A stretch of 64,000 nt of DNA from Macrostomum hystrix (lineage: Eukaryota > Platyhelminthes > Macrostomidae), in assembly GCA_950097015.1 (NCBI GenBank), contig CATNEN010000001.1, positions 27,433,001 to 27,497,000 of the forward strand, in the 5' to 3' direction. The translations under genes and the position numbers were made by a program. The number at the start of each line of letters is the position of its first letter. Within the stretch, counting starts at the first letter, position 1. The notes under the pieces were generated by a model. The model was given only the letters and a program-made list of their open reading frames with translations, made no database searches and was not told the origin of the DNA. Of this stretch, positions 10,928 through 21,570 are shown piece after piece.

Positions 10928-12212
10928 TCAAGCCAGTTTCACACCGCCAGACTTAGCCTTGTCCAGCCGGTTCTCGACGTCGTCCCAGTTGACGACCTTC
11001 CAGATGCTCTTGACATAGTCTGGGCGGACATTCTTGTACTGCAGGTAGTACGCGTGCTCCCACACATCGATGCCTAGCAGGGGCTCGAGACCCGTGGTGG
11101 CCTTCAGTGGGTCCTGGCGGCATGTTTGAAATGTGGGCGATTTTTAAGTCACGTTTAAGCTGAGTAGCAGCTTCGGTGGAATTAGGTGAGTAGCATATTG
11201 ATATTGGACTCAGTTGAGTAGCATATTGATATTGGACTCAGTTGAGTAGCATATTGATATTGGACTCAGTTGAGTAGCATATTGATATTGGACTCAGTTG
11301 AGTAGCATATTGATATTGGACTCAGTTGAGTAGCATATTGATATTGGACTCAGTTGAGTAGCATATTGATATTGGACTCAGTTGAGTAGCATATTGATAT
11401 TGGACTCAGTTGAGTAGCAGATTGATATTGGACTCAGTTGAGTAGCAGATTGATATTGGACTCAGTTGAGTAGCAGATTAATATTGGACTCAGTTGAGTA
11501 GCAGATTAATATTGGACTCAGTTGAGTAGCAGATTAATATTGGACTCAGTTGAGTAGCAGATTGATATTGGACTCAGGTGAGTAACAGATTGATATTGGA
11601 CTCAGGTGTGCTCAGGTGATAAGCAGTTTGAGGTGTGCTCAGGTGAGTAGCAGTTTGACCCAGGACACCCACCTGGTTAGCGCAGGTGGCAATCTGCAGT
11701 CGGTCAGTCTTGAAGTTGTAGCCAAGCCAGGCCCAGCCGCTGCCCTGAACACCGACAGCGGCGGCGGACATCTGCTCCTGGAACTTGCTGAAGGAGCCGA
11801 AGTCCCTGTTGATGGCATCCACCAGAAACTTGGAAGGCTCACCGCCGCCATTGGGGCTGAGGTTCTTCCAGAAGATGCTGTGATTCACGTGGCCACCGCC
11901 ATTGAAGCGCAGGGCGGCCTGCACGGCGATCAAGTCGGAGGTCTTGCCCGCGGCGAGCGCCGCCGCCAGAGTCTCCTGGGCGGCGTTGAAATTGTTGACG
12001 TAGGCAGCGTGATGCTTCTGATGGTGCAGGCGCATGATGTCAGCGCTGATGACAGGCTCAAGGGCCCCATAGTCATATGGCAGGTCAGGCAGGGTGGCCT
12101 TCACAATGGGCCCTGGGGCAGCTGAGCTGCTCAGTGGCTGTGATCGGCAAGCGACAGAGTGGCAGAGCCAGCGCAGTGAAGTGGTTGGCAGCTTGCTGGT
12201 GACGCGCTGCAT
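10928..12212 (-). CDS. SOD2: Mitochondrial manganese superoxide dismutase
   Basis: Two exons on the minus strand: 12212-11673 and 11113-10928, phase 0, giving 241 residues. The enzyme converts superoxide to hydrogen peroxide and oxygen in the mitochondrial matrix. The first 35 or so residues are rich in R, S and A, without acid residues, as expected of a mitochondrial presequence. The mature part begins [19 protein letters not shown]. Metal ligands expected for Fe/Mn SOD are all visible: His in [15 protein letters not shown], His in [11 protein letters not shown], and Asp and His in [15 protein letters not shown]. Exon 2 has no internal start codon and runs from [11 protein letters not shown] to [16 protein letters not shown] and [13 protein letters not shown] match the tetrameric mitochondrial Mn type. 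Donor is GTGGGT; acceptor is CCGCCAG. The intron is dominated by a 28-bp satellite. Confidence 0.96.
11195..11610 (-). repeat. 28-bp minisatellite in the SOD2 intron
   Basis: About 14 copies of a 28-bp unit; the plus strand shows GGACTCAGTTGAGTAGCA followed by TATTGATATT. Older variants (AGATTAATATT) cluster towards the splice donor at 11672. It makes up most of the 559-bp intron. Confidence 0.95.
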
Positions 12213-12374
12213 TGTGCTGAATGATTAAGCCAGTTTTTACACTTTTAGAAAATTTTGAACACACATTTTTACTTTAGACTATGCAAATGATCTATTGCAT
12301 TGCTATAAATTATATTAGATAAAGTACATTGGAAAAAATCACTTCTAATCAAATTATAATGCTTCAAATGCCTA

Positions 12375-12665
12375 CAGTTGGGGTGATTGTCAGAGTGCCT
12401 TTGCCAAGGCCCCTGAGCTCAATTCTGCACTGAGGCAGGTCAGCAACATTCATTTAAGGCACTGCAGCAGAGGTTTGATGGCTTTTCATGCATTTTAGGC
12501 CCTTGAGGGCCAACCCCAAGGTGCAGTTTAAGTGTACACTGCCTAGTTATGAGAAATTCAAGGCCAATGTACATATCTATGTGAGCATGTGCCTATAGTG
12601 CCTGCATTTTTGCTCAGGAATTAGTGGAATCGGCACAATTGCCTCCTTGCTAGCTATAGGTCCAC
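12375..12665 (+). mobile_element. Decayed SINE, family A
   Basis: It contains the family A landmarks GAGCTCAATTCTGCACTGAGGC (cut short here), CCCTTGAGGGCCAACC, GTGTACACTGCCT and AATTGCCTCC in the order seen in the full copy at 50799-51180. Many substitutions suggest an old insertion. It lies in the 5' flank of SOD2. Confidence 0.65.
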
Positions 12666-13013
12666 CGTCATTCTTGTATTGTAACTTACAAAAGCAATAC
12701 ATTTTTAATAAGAACATTTTTTTCTAAACCTTAATAAAGTAGTATAGCTTTTTATTGTACTTTTACACTTCACACATTTTACATTTTTATGAATTGAATT
12801 TGAACAGTATTATCAATTTTTTTGTATACAGCTATATATTGTAGCTAATATAGTGATACATAACTATAGCTATAGTTATTCAGTCATACTCTAGGTTTTT
12901 AAACAAATATAATTATTTGTTTACAAGATCAGTTTAATAATGATATGAAATTTCTATAAACAATATGTTTCAAATGCCTATAAACATTTGCTTGCTATAA
13001 TTGGCAAAGCCAA

Positions 13014-13329
13014 TTATAGTATGGCAGTGCTTATCCCCACGGTACCGTAGAAATAATTTTTGTCTTTCTACGGTACCTTTCTACGTTACCGTAGGAATAA
13101 GACAAAGCAAGTAAAAAAGCAAGTAAACAAATTAAAGTTTTCTGCTTTTTTCGCAAGTAGTTACCCAATACAGTGGCTTTTTTAAGTATATAAAATATAT
13201 GTTGAAGATAGGACAGCTATCTCGTCAGTGTGCTGTGCGGATAAGCAGGAAATTATTCCCACGGTACTGTAGGAATAAGACAAAAATTATTTCTACGGTA
13301 CCGTGGGGATAAGCACTGCCTTATAGTAT
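13014..13329. mobile_element. 298-bp MITE with 44-bp perfect terminal inverted repeats
   Basis: The element spans 13023-13320. Both ends begin GGCAGTGCTTATCCCCACGG and stay identical for 44 bases. It is bracketed by the 9-bp direct repeat TTATAGTAT at 13014-13022 and 13321-13329. Additional internal GGTACCGTAG inverted copies follow the ends. No coding capacity. A 9-bp target duplication and long ends suggest a Mutator-like or related DNA transposon; superfamily is uncertain. Confidence 0.88.
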
Positions 13330-15042
13330 ATAGCTATGCACCCTGTATGTAAAGTTATAGAAAGCTATTGATATATAATAGCTAAAAATAGTTGACTAAT
13401 GACTACTAAAATTACAATGAATTAACCTTGATACTTAGATTTTATTTACAGTTGAATATGGGTCTTTCTTTATTATATAGATTCCAATTGAAAAGTAAAA
13501 CTATATGTAACTTATTAACTTTAAACTATAACTATAAACTATATGTAACTTATGTAGCTTATTAATTATAGATAAGTTAAAGACTAAAATTTTGAACTAA
13601 AAACTGACAACTTAAATAAGCGAATGAAATAGTTCAAATGCAAGTGAATATCTATTGTAGTTTTATGATAAAGGTACATGACAGTACTCTTTACTGTTTA
13701 CCATGGACAGTATCTATGGCTAATTTTACTTTTAATGCTGGAAGTAAATACCTAATATTTTTTCTGAGGAGTCATTTTTTGCCAAAGAAATATCAAAGCA
13801 TAAAATTAAAAGATTACAGAATGTGAAATTACACTGCCTATTGTCAGACTGCCTTTACCATCCTTTTACCGTTTGATGAAATTATTGTCCGGACTACGGT
13901 CATCAATAAATCGGTGAAAAACAACAATTCAAACTCCAAACACACAACAAAACAACGCAGTATACCAAAACTGGTGTAAAGAATAGTAAGAAATTGCATT
14001 TAGCTTGAGTTTCATCTCACTAGTACGGAGCTTCTATGAAAAATTTTCGAAAATTAGTGCGGGTCGGTTTACAATTAGACTTCCAAACTGACCAGTTTTT
14101 ATCGTTGAATTCAAATTGCGGACTTAAATAACATTGATCTAGAGAACGCGCTCTGATTGGGCAGTTTGTTCGCTCGTATTCTCTGAAACGGCAGTATTTG
14201 ACTAATCATTTTCGATTCAAATGGCGACCCATCCAATCATTTCATGACAAACATTTTAATAAACTAATGGACTTAAAAATCGTTCAGCTTGCTTTGCCAG
14301 ATTCGATCGTTTAAAGGCGGATAAATTTTAAATATCAACTGTGCAGTGATAGTATCTATCATTGGATATCTATCACTATCAGTATTTATCACTCTTCTAT
14401 TGCGAAAATAGAAGACAAACTTCTCGCATAGCAAAAAATGAAACTTAGCGGGGCTTCTTGGAAAAGAAGTAAGTTATAAGATTCAAAGTTTCAAAACTGA
14501 ACGTGACGCGTCGCGAGCGTCATGATCGTGTGCAATTTTTAGATATTTTAATTTTGCATAATTTCGATAAGAAATGAAACGCTTTAGTCGTTAATTAAAC
14601 ATCGTCATTCCGCACACAACACCTACAGCCGTAAAAGACTCGCAGTAAACAGCGAATACTAATTGGAGTTGGACTTTGATCACTGCATGTTGCGTGACAC
14701 GCTAGAACAGATTAAGCTCAAACGGTCACCTATAGCTTCCATGCTAAAGGGGATGTCAAGGGCCCAGGCGTTGATGGGAAGAATGATTTTAGGCAGAGGC
14801 TGGCCGCACTGTGTAATTACCGACCACCGCAGATCGGCAAATTTTTGCTTTCAGAACCACCTCACCTTTATTGGCCCTCGGTGCTAATTAACGCCATTCG
14901 TAATTACTAGTCTGGGGCAGCTCCCAAGGGATATCTGCCCAGACCAGTCCAACAAGCTCTTGTCCGATGGATGGATTGCGGAATTGCGATTTCGAAAAAT
15001 AGATTCGAGAATTGAAGCACGCGATTGCTGTGTTGCGCATGA
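13330..15042. other. AT-rich intergenic DNA upstream of the bHLH gene
   Basis: No coding exons, RNA genes or repeat arrays recognised. A short repeat of ATCTATCA-type words occurs near 14340-14390. Regulatory DNA for the bHLH gene is likely here but no site can be named. Confidence 0.4.
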
Positions 15043-15050
15043 CTATATAA
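15043..15050 (+). promoter_or_regulatory. TATA box of the bHLH gene
   Basis: CTATATAA lies about 50 bases upstream of the ATG at 15097, leaving room for a start about 30 bases downstream and a short leader. Confidence 0.5.
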
Positions 15051-15096
15051 GTGTTGTGTGCTGTAGTAGCCACAGCGAATTTGAGCACACCACTAC

Positions 15097-16093
15097 ATGT
15101 ATATAGCGACTCAAATGAATTTGACCATTGTGCTAGACGAAAAAGCAGCAGGGACAGCAACCGCTGCAGATTGGCCCAGCGACAAATTGCACTGCCGGTA
15201 TCATCAGCCAAAGCAGCAGGTCTTTGGAGAGAGGTAAGTTCAGCTGGCCTTTCTGAAGGTTGGCTTCAAGAGATGCTGCGGCATCCATTACTGCTGTGTC
15301 AGCATGATAAGATTAAAACCCGGGGAAGCAATGGTAGGAGGAGAGATTGCAGCGGGGGGAGAGATGGCAGGAGGAGGATGGCTGGGAGAGATGGCAGAGG
15401 GAGAGATGGGAGGGAAAGAGATGGCAGAGGGGGAGATTTCTAGGAGAGATGGCAGAGGGGGAGATGGCTAGGAGAGATGGCAGAGGGGGAGATGGCTAGG
15501 AGAGATGGCAGAGGGGGAGATGGCTAGGAGAGATGGCAAGATGGCTAGGAGAGATGGCAGAGGGGGAGATGGCTAGGAGAGATGGCATAGGGGGAGATGG
15601 CAGGGGGAAGAGATGGCAGGAGGGAGATGGCTGGGAGTGGCAAGAGGCAGATGGCTGGGGGGGATGGCGGGACGGGAGGGGAGAGGTATTGAGCAGTTGC
15701 AATCTGAACTCGTATTATCGACTATCGTAACATAACTTTTTTTCTAGGCCTGATGTGGAAGTTCTGCCCCCAGCAAGCTCTGAGAGACGGTGTCGACAAG
15801 TGAGTCATCAGCAGCGGCAGCAGCAGCAGCAGCAGCAGCAGCAGGCAACTCAGCGTTCAAGGCGAAGGCACGCGGCAAACGATCGAGAACGACGCCGAAT
15901 GAGCGCCCTGAACTCGGCCTTCGACCGTCTGCGGGAGGTCATTCCCGCCGCCTCCGCTGTCGCCGAACCCACCTCGGCAGCTGACGTCGGCTGGCCAAGG
16001 AAACGGCTGAGCAAGTATGAGACTTTGCTCATGGCTCAGGCCTACATTGAGATGCTGTCTGGGCTGCTGGAGTGCCAGCCCTGTGACGCCTGA
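15097..16093 (+). CDS. Atonal-family bHLH transcription factor
   Basis: Two exons, 15097-15233 and 15748-16093, joined in phase 2, giving 160 residues. The start is ATG at 15097 ([13 protein letters not shown]); ATG at 15115 is an in-frame alternative. Exon 2 alone has no ATG in the bHLH frame, so the upstream exon is needed. Domain order: short N-terminus, a glutamine tract (about residues 68-76), then the basic region [14 protein letters not shown], helix 1 [13 protein letters not shown], a long loop, and helix 2 [20 protein letters not shown]. The helix 2 signature LSKYETLxMAQxYI is that of Atonal/ATOH proteins, which bind E-boxes as dimers with E proteins and drive neuronal or sensory fate. 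The loop between VIP and LSK is about 20 residues, against about 7 in typical Atonal proteins. Donor GTAAGT at 15234; acceptor TTTCTAG before 15748. The protein ends six residues after helix 2. Confidence 0.85.
15335..15680 (+). repeat. Purine-rich minisatellite in the bHLH intron
   Basis: Imperfect G/A-rich array with unit AGAGATGGCAGAGGGGGAG (about 28 bp with ATGGCTAGG). It occupies most of the 514-bp intron and puts all purines on the transcript strand. Confidence 0.85.
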
Positions 16094-16252
16094 CAGCCAT
16101 AGCTGCTAAATGTCAGTCGCGTAAAATAGAGTAATACAGCACTTTTCCAAATGCTTTTATTGTTACTTTAAGTAGACTGTTTAGACAGAATCGCTAAATT
16201 TGTGTCCGAGAAAGCCTTTTTACTGGAGTTTTTTAATGTACTTGAAGGGTAA

Positions 16253-16258
16253 AATAAA
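16253..16258 (+). terminator. Poly(A) signal of the bHLH gene
   Basis: AATAAA about 160 bases after the stop codon at 16093. Confidence 0.5.
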
Positions 16259-16612
16259 ATGGCATCTATATGCACGGGACTAGCGTATCACGAGATCTGC
16301 TGTTACTGGCTAGAATAGTATATAGCAAAACAGACTGATGTAAGTGAATTGAACTGACATTATAAACCTGCTGGGGGAACCTCTGCGAACCGTTCGCAGG
16401 TGCAGATATGATCGAAAAACCTCACCAGTAACAAGCGAGCTCTGCTTTTATTATCCTCGGGATATCGGACATGAGGAAACCAGGGCAGTACAGCTTTTAC
16501 AATGGCAGTCCCTTATTGCATGGCATCTTGAATATTGCTGCCAGACACAATGGCCCAAACCTTAACCAACACAGTTGGTTAAGTTTAAGTTTAAAGTGGA
16601 AATCTATCGCTA

Positions 16613-17000
16613 CAGAGTCGTTGGGACAGGGTCATTGGGACAGGGTCATTGGGACAGGGTCATTGGGACAAGGTCATTGGGACAGGGTCATTGGGACAGG
16701 GTCATTGGGACAGGGTCATTGGGACAGGGTCATTGGGACAGGGTCATTGGGACAGGGTCATTGGGACAGGGTCATTGGGACAGGGTCACTGGGACAGGGT
16801 CATTGGGACAGGGTCATTGGGACAGGGTCATTGGGACAGGGTCATTGGGACAGGGTCACTGGGACAGGGTCATTGGGACAGGGTCATTGGGACAGGGTCA
16901 TTGGGACAGGGTCATTGGGACAGGGTCATTGGGACAGGGTCATTGGGACAGGGTCATTGGGACAGGGTCATTGGTACAGGGTCATTGGGACAGAGTCAAT
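16613..17000. repeat. 14-bp minisatellite
   Basis: About 27 copies of GGGACAGGGTCATT with rare point variants (CACT, GGTACAGG). It is intergenic, 3' of the bHLH gene. Confidence 0.96.
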
Positions 17001-18300
17001 GGTCAGTGCAAGACGGCACGGAAATGCGAAAATATAAAAACAGCATGCAGCCCTCACAGAATGGGTAATTTGATTAGGAAAAAGCTGCATAAATTATGCT
17101 AAGCAGTAGGAAAAGGAAACAGAATGGCTGGGGCTACAAGTTGCAAAAAATTGCAGCCTAGTGTGGTGAGGCAGACACTGGGTGCCAGACACTGTACAGT
17201 GAAGGCCACCAGTGAAAATAAATCACCAGCAGAAGCCATGGCAGATATTTCCAATATAGGAAGGCCAGTCCAGACTAAAATTCATAATAGCTAGAAGTCC
17301 ATGCAAGGACCTTATTTGGTGCTTCGCGTTAACCAGCAGATTGAAGGTCTGGCTTGTATTTAGCTGGCAGTCAGGGGCGGACAAGACTGATTCAATGCGT
17401 CTTCAGTGTGTGTCCTCTTCTACAAAAGGTTGTAAAGTTTCAAGGCCCAGACAATGGCAGTCCTCTGCAAATGGCCTTATTTATAGGAGCGGAAATTATG
17501 AGAAGGAAACATTCCATAGTTTGAGAAGGGAAGAGCAGGGATGTATATATATGGTCATTGGGGTCCTTATACTCGTAGATGTAGAATGATGAAAATCTAC
17601 TTCTGCCCTGAGTATCTATACATAAATAATAGTAATTATAGTAATAAGAATTGGGTAAGCATTTTCATACCCAGTTTGCACTAAGGCTAAACCTATTATC
17701 TCCCATGGGGGGCAGGGCGGAGGGAGGGTGTGGGCAGGGAGAGAGGGATCGGGAAGACACAGGGTGGTGGAAGGCAGAGTTCAACTGGTTTCAAGTGTTC
17801 ATTGTGCATACTAAACACAGCCGTACGCCTCACTACCAACCCAAGGCAAATGTCGGCTGCACACACACTCGGGCTAGCTGTTCACAATGGACTAAAGCAG
17901 ACCTAACTGGTACTAAGCTACACAGCCAGTACACTCTCACACTCTCTCTAACCCTCTGAAAGCCTTGCGACAGAAATTTTAGTTTCCAACCAACTGTAAA
18001 AGCTGATGACGCATAGATGCAGTGCAGTCTGATCAGCAGGGGGTAAGAGGGTTTAGGAGTGAGTGAAGCCAGCCATCTGTAGCTATAGCTATAGATTCTC
18101 TATTTCCAACTGCATTTCTAGCCAAGCTATGATAAGCCATGAAACTGCAGACTGTAGACTAGGCTAAACATATATCAACCCCGCAAATGTGTGCGTGTGT
18201 GTGTGCCGGTACATGAAGTACTACGAGTATAATATCGCCATAGATACAATGTGCGAGCGTAGATTGTTGAAACACTGAACATTTGAATTGAGCATAGACC
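17001..18300. other. Intergenic spacer
   Basis: Mostly single-copy DNA; a G-rich purine stretch near 17700-17780 and a short GTGTGCGTGTGTGTGTG run near 18188-18205. No gene or element recognised. Confidence 0.4.
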
Positions 18301-18307
18301 AGCTAAA

Positions 18308-18750
18308 ATTACTGGAAAATCAAGAAATTCGGAGATGATTTCAGTGGAGATTTCGGGGAACTGACAGTTCCTGGAAAATCAGAAAATTCGGAGTTGATTT
18401 CAGTGGAGATTTCGGGGAACAGACCGTTCCTGGAAAATCAGGAAATTCGGAGTTGATTTCAGTGAAGATTTCGGGGAACTGACAGTTCCTGGAAAATCAG
18501 AAAATTCGGAGTTGAATTCAGTGAAGATTTCGGGGAACTGACAGTTCCTGGAAAATCAGGAAATTCGGAGTTGATTTCAGTGAAGATTTCGGGGAACTGA
18601 CAGTTCCTGGAAAATCAGAAAATTCGGAGTTGAATTCAGTGAAGATTTCGGGGAACTGACAGTTCCTGGAAGATCCGGAAATTCTGAGTTGATTTCAGTG
18701 GAGATTTCGGGGAATAGACAGTTCCTGGAAAATCAGGAAATTCGAAATAT
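18308..18750. repeat. 59-bp minisatellite with a 118-bp higher-order unit
   Basis: About 7.5 copies of a 59-bp unit containing TTCCTGGAAAATCAG, ATTCGGAGTTGA and GATTTCGGGGAA. Two alternating variants (AGAAAATTCGG with GAATTC, AGGAAATTCGG with GATTTC) create a 118-bp dimer that is itself repeated. Confidence 0.93.
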
Positions 18751-19555
18751 ATGTTAAAGAAGATTCGTATATAAAAATATAAATATAAATTATAAATATT
18801 CGAATATAAAAAAGGAGTCTAGAACACTGTCAATGTTTTCAGTGGAGGCACTACAAGAACTTGCTTCATATCCAAACGATTTAGATAAATATGCAATTAA
18901 AAAGCGATCAATTCAGTTTATTATTATTATTTTGTTTTATTATTAAGATTAAACAATGAGTTGCATAGTTGCAGTAATGTTTTGCTATGAAGTCAATCTA
19001 GTAGCAATTAGTTTGTCAGTGAGTGACAGTTACATTAATAATTATGCTGTGAATATTTTGCCTGCACTTATTCAAATCTCAGGCATCTAGTTTGATAGCT
19101 AGTTAAGGCAGCAGAGGAAGCAAAAGCTAAAGCTACTTCTAGAAGAAGCGCACTTACAGAGGCCACGTGTGCAGGTGTGAATGGCGCGCCAGAGTTAAAA
19201 TAAATGACAGATAAAATCAAGTCAGCAAAGTACAATGTCTGACTTGGAGTAAGGCGGTTCAATAGAAAAAGCTGACAGCAGATCCGATTTGCTCCTACGG
19301 GTGGGGACAGAATTGCAGCAATAGGCGATAGAAGAATAAAAATAATAATAAAGACAAGCGATAAGACGGGGCTGCAAGGCACACACCGCTAGCAACCAAG
19401 GCTAGCACTACAGAAGCGATTCGTTGGCCGAGTTTTGTACACAAGTTGAGTAGGAGTGCTGGGCAGCTAAAACTGTTATGTACAAAACAAGCTTCGCTTT
19501 GCTGAACAATCAAAAATTCGTTAGGGATTCGCGCAACCACCGCATCGCAACAAGA
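18751..19555. other. Intergenic AT-rich DNA
   Basis: Single-copy; no gene or element recognised. Confidence 0.4.
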
Positions 19556-19557
19556 AT

Positions 19558-20150
19558 TGGGAGATCTTAAATCCCTTAAGTCGTAGATCTTGAAGCCCTA
19601 AAATCCTAGATCTCAAATCCCTAAAATCCTAGATCCTAGATCTAAAATCCCTAAAATCCTAGATCTCAAATCTATCAAATCCTAGATCCTAAATCCCTAA
19701 AATCCTAGATCTTGAAGCCCTCAAATCCTAGATCTTGAATCCCTCAAATCCTAGATCTTGAATCCCTCAAATCCTAGATCCTAAATCCCTAAAATCCTAG
19801 ATCTCAAATCTATCAAATCCTAGATCCTAAATCCCTAAAATCCTAGATCTTGAAGCCCTCAAATCCTAGATCTTGAATCCCTCAAATCCTAGATCTTGAA
19901 TCCCTCAAATCCTAGATCTGAAATCCATCAAATTCTAGAACTCAAATCCTAGATCTTAAATCCCTCAAATCCTAGATCTTAAATCCCTCAAATCCTAGAT
20001 CTTAAATCCCTCAAATCCTAGATCTTGAAGCCCTCAAATCCTAGATCTTAAATCCCTAAAATCCTAGATCTCAAATCCATCAAATTCTAGAACTTAAATC
20101 CCTATAAACCTAGATCTCAATCCCTAAAATTCGAAGTCTCGAAACCTCAA
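19558..20150. repeat. 23-bp minisatellite
   Basis: About 25 copies of a unit reading AAATCCTAGATCTTGAATCC plus CTC, with length variants. A block of about five units near 19680-19790 recurs near 19800-19915, showing a segmental duplication within the array. Confidence 0.93.
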
Positions 20151-21048
20151 ATCCCAGTTATCAAATCGCCAAGCCCAAATAACACTAAACTGATCTCCCA
20201 AGTCATTGTTGCCAGAGACAAAATTGCTGCTAAGAAGACGCCAACAGAGAAAAAAGGCAGAAGATTAAATAAACACAATTTTAGTTTAAAAACGCAACTC
20301 GCTAGGCACTGAAAAGTTTGGGTCGACGAACACATCAGGGGAAGTAGAAAAACAAGAAATAGAAAAGGCCTTATTCAGCTTCGATGCACTCGCCATTAAC
20401 TTTAGGGTTATTAAAAACTTGAAGCAGCGAACTGAAATCTCAGTTTCACTACCGAAAGAAACAAACGAGCGCTTGTCCACACGAAATCGGCACAGCATAG
20501 CGGAGTGCTCAGAAAGAAGAACCAACTATTCTCTTCTTTAAAAAACAAGTCTTGGAAAGCAGTCGCAACCAGCAAGAGACAACGCCGAGGCGCGCTCTGT
20601 TATAAACCGAAAAGCGAACGGAACTGGCAACAGTGCAAATTACAGGGCAGGTGAGGAGGCCCAGTTGCACTTTTGAACAATTCCGACAGAAATAGGTGCA
20701 AACAAGCGGCAGGTAAATTCACCAATATTGTTATCTTGCAAAACGTAAAATAATCGAAAACAAGAGAGCATTGCTTGCAGAAGAAAAATAAAAAATTAGG
20801 GTAAAAACTGCAACTCGCGCGCAGGTCTGGGATGTGGGATAAAATGTAGGATTTCCTCCATTGACAATTGTTACGCGGAATCACCTGTTCTAGTTCGACC
20901 CTAATTAAGAAAGCCTAGAAAAATATTAAATAGATAAAAAAGCGACAGAAAACAGGCCACACAGGTGGCACTGCAAAACAGAAAAAGAAGTGAACAAAAA
21001 CAACAGAAATCCTGAAGCCGCAAGTGCCCGCAATCAGTCCACAGTTGC
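20151..21048. other. 3' flank of beta-catenin
   Basis: Single-copy sequence downstream of the beta-catenin stop codon, probably including its 3' UTR. No other gene recognised. Confidence 0.4.
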
Positions 21049-21539
21049 TCACGAGTCTTCGTACATGGGCGTGTGTCCGCCCGACATTGAGTGATGCAGA
21101 TGCTGCTGCTGCTGCTGCTGCTGCATGTAGTGCTGGTGATGCTGCTGCATGGGGCTGGCAAAGCCTGAGCTGTGACCAGATCCGTTAGCCTGCCAGGTGC
21201 TGTTAGACTGGGCTGGCAGGGTATAGTAGCCATTGCCTGGATGATACTGCTGCTGCTGCTGCTGCTGCGGATGCTGCTGCTGCATCATGGTGTAATTGCC
21301 TGCTGATGACGTCATCCTCTGCTGCTGCTGGAACTGCGGCTGCTGATGCATGTACTGCTGCTGAGGGTACTGCAGCTGCTGCTGATAATGCTGCTGGTAA
21401 ATCATCTGATGCTGCTGCTGCTGCATAGACATCTGCATTGGCATCTGATGCGGCTGCTGCTGCTGCTGCTGCGGCACAGGCGGCATCGGCAGAGGTGGCG
21501 AGGCTTCTTCAAGAAGATTCTGGATCATGTTAACTCCAG

Positions 21540-21570
<31 letters not shown>

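Noticed and set aside
15755-15757. Start of the bHLH protein at 15755
   Set aside because: This codon is GTG, not ATG. The frame is reached by splicing from the exon at 15097-15233, which gives a proper ATG and matching phase.
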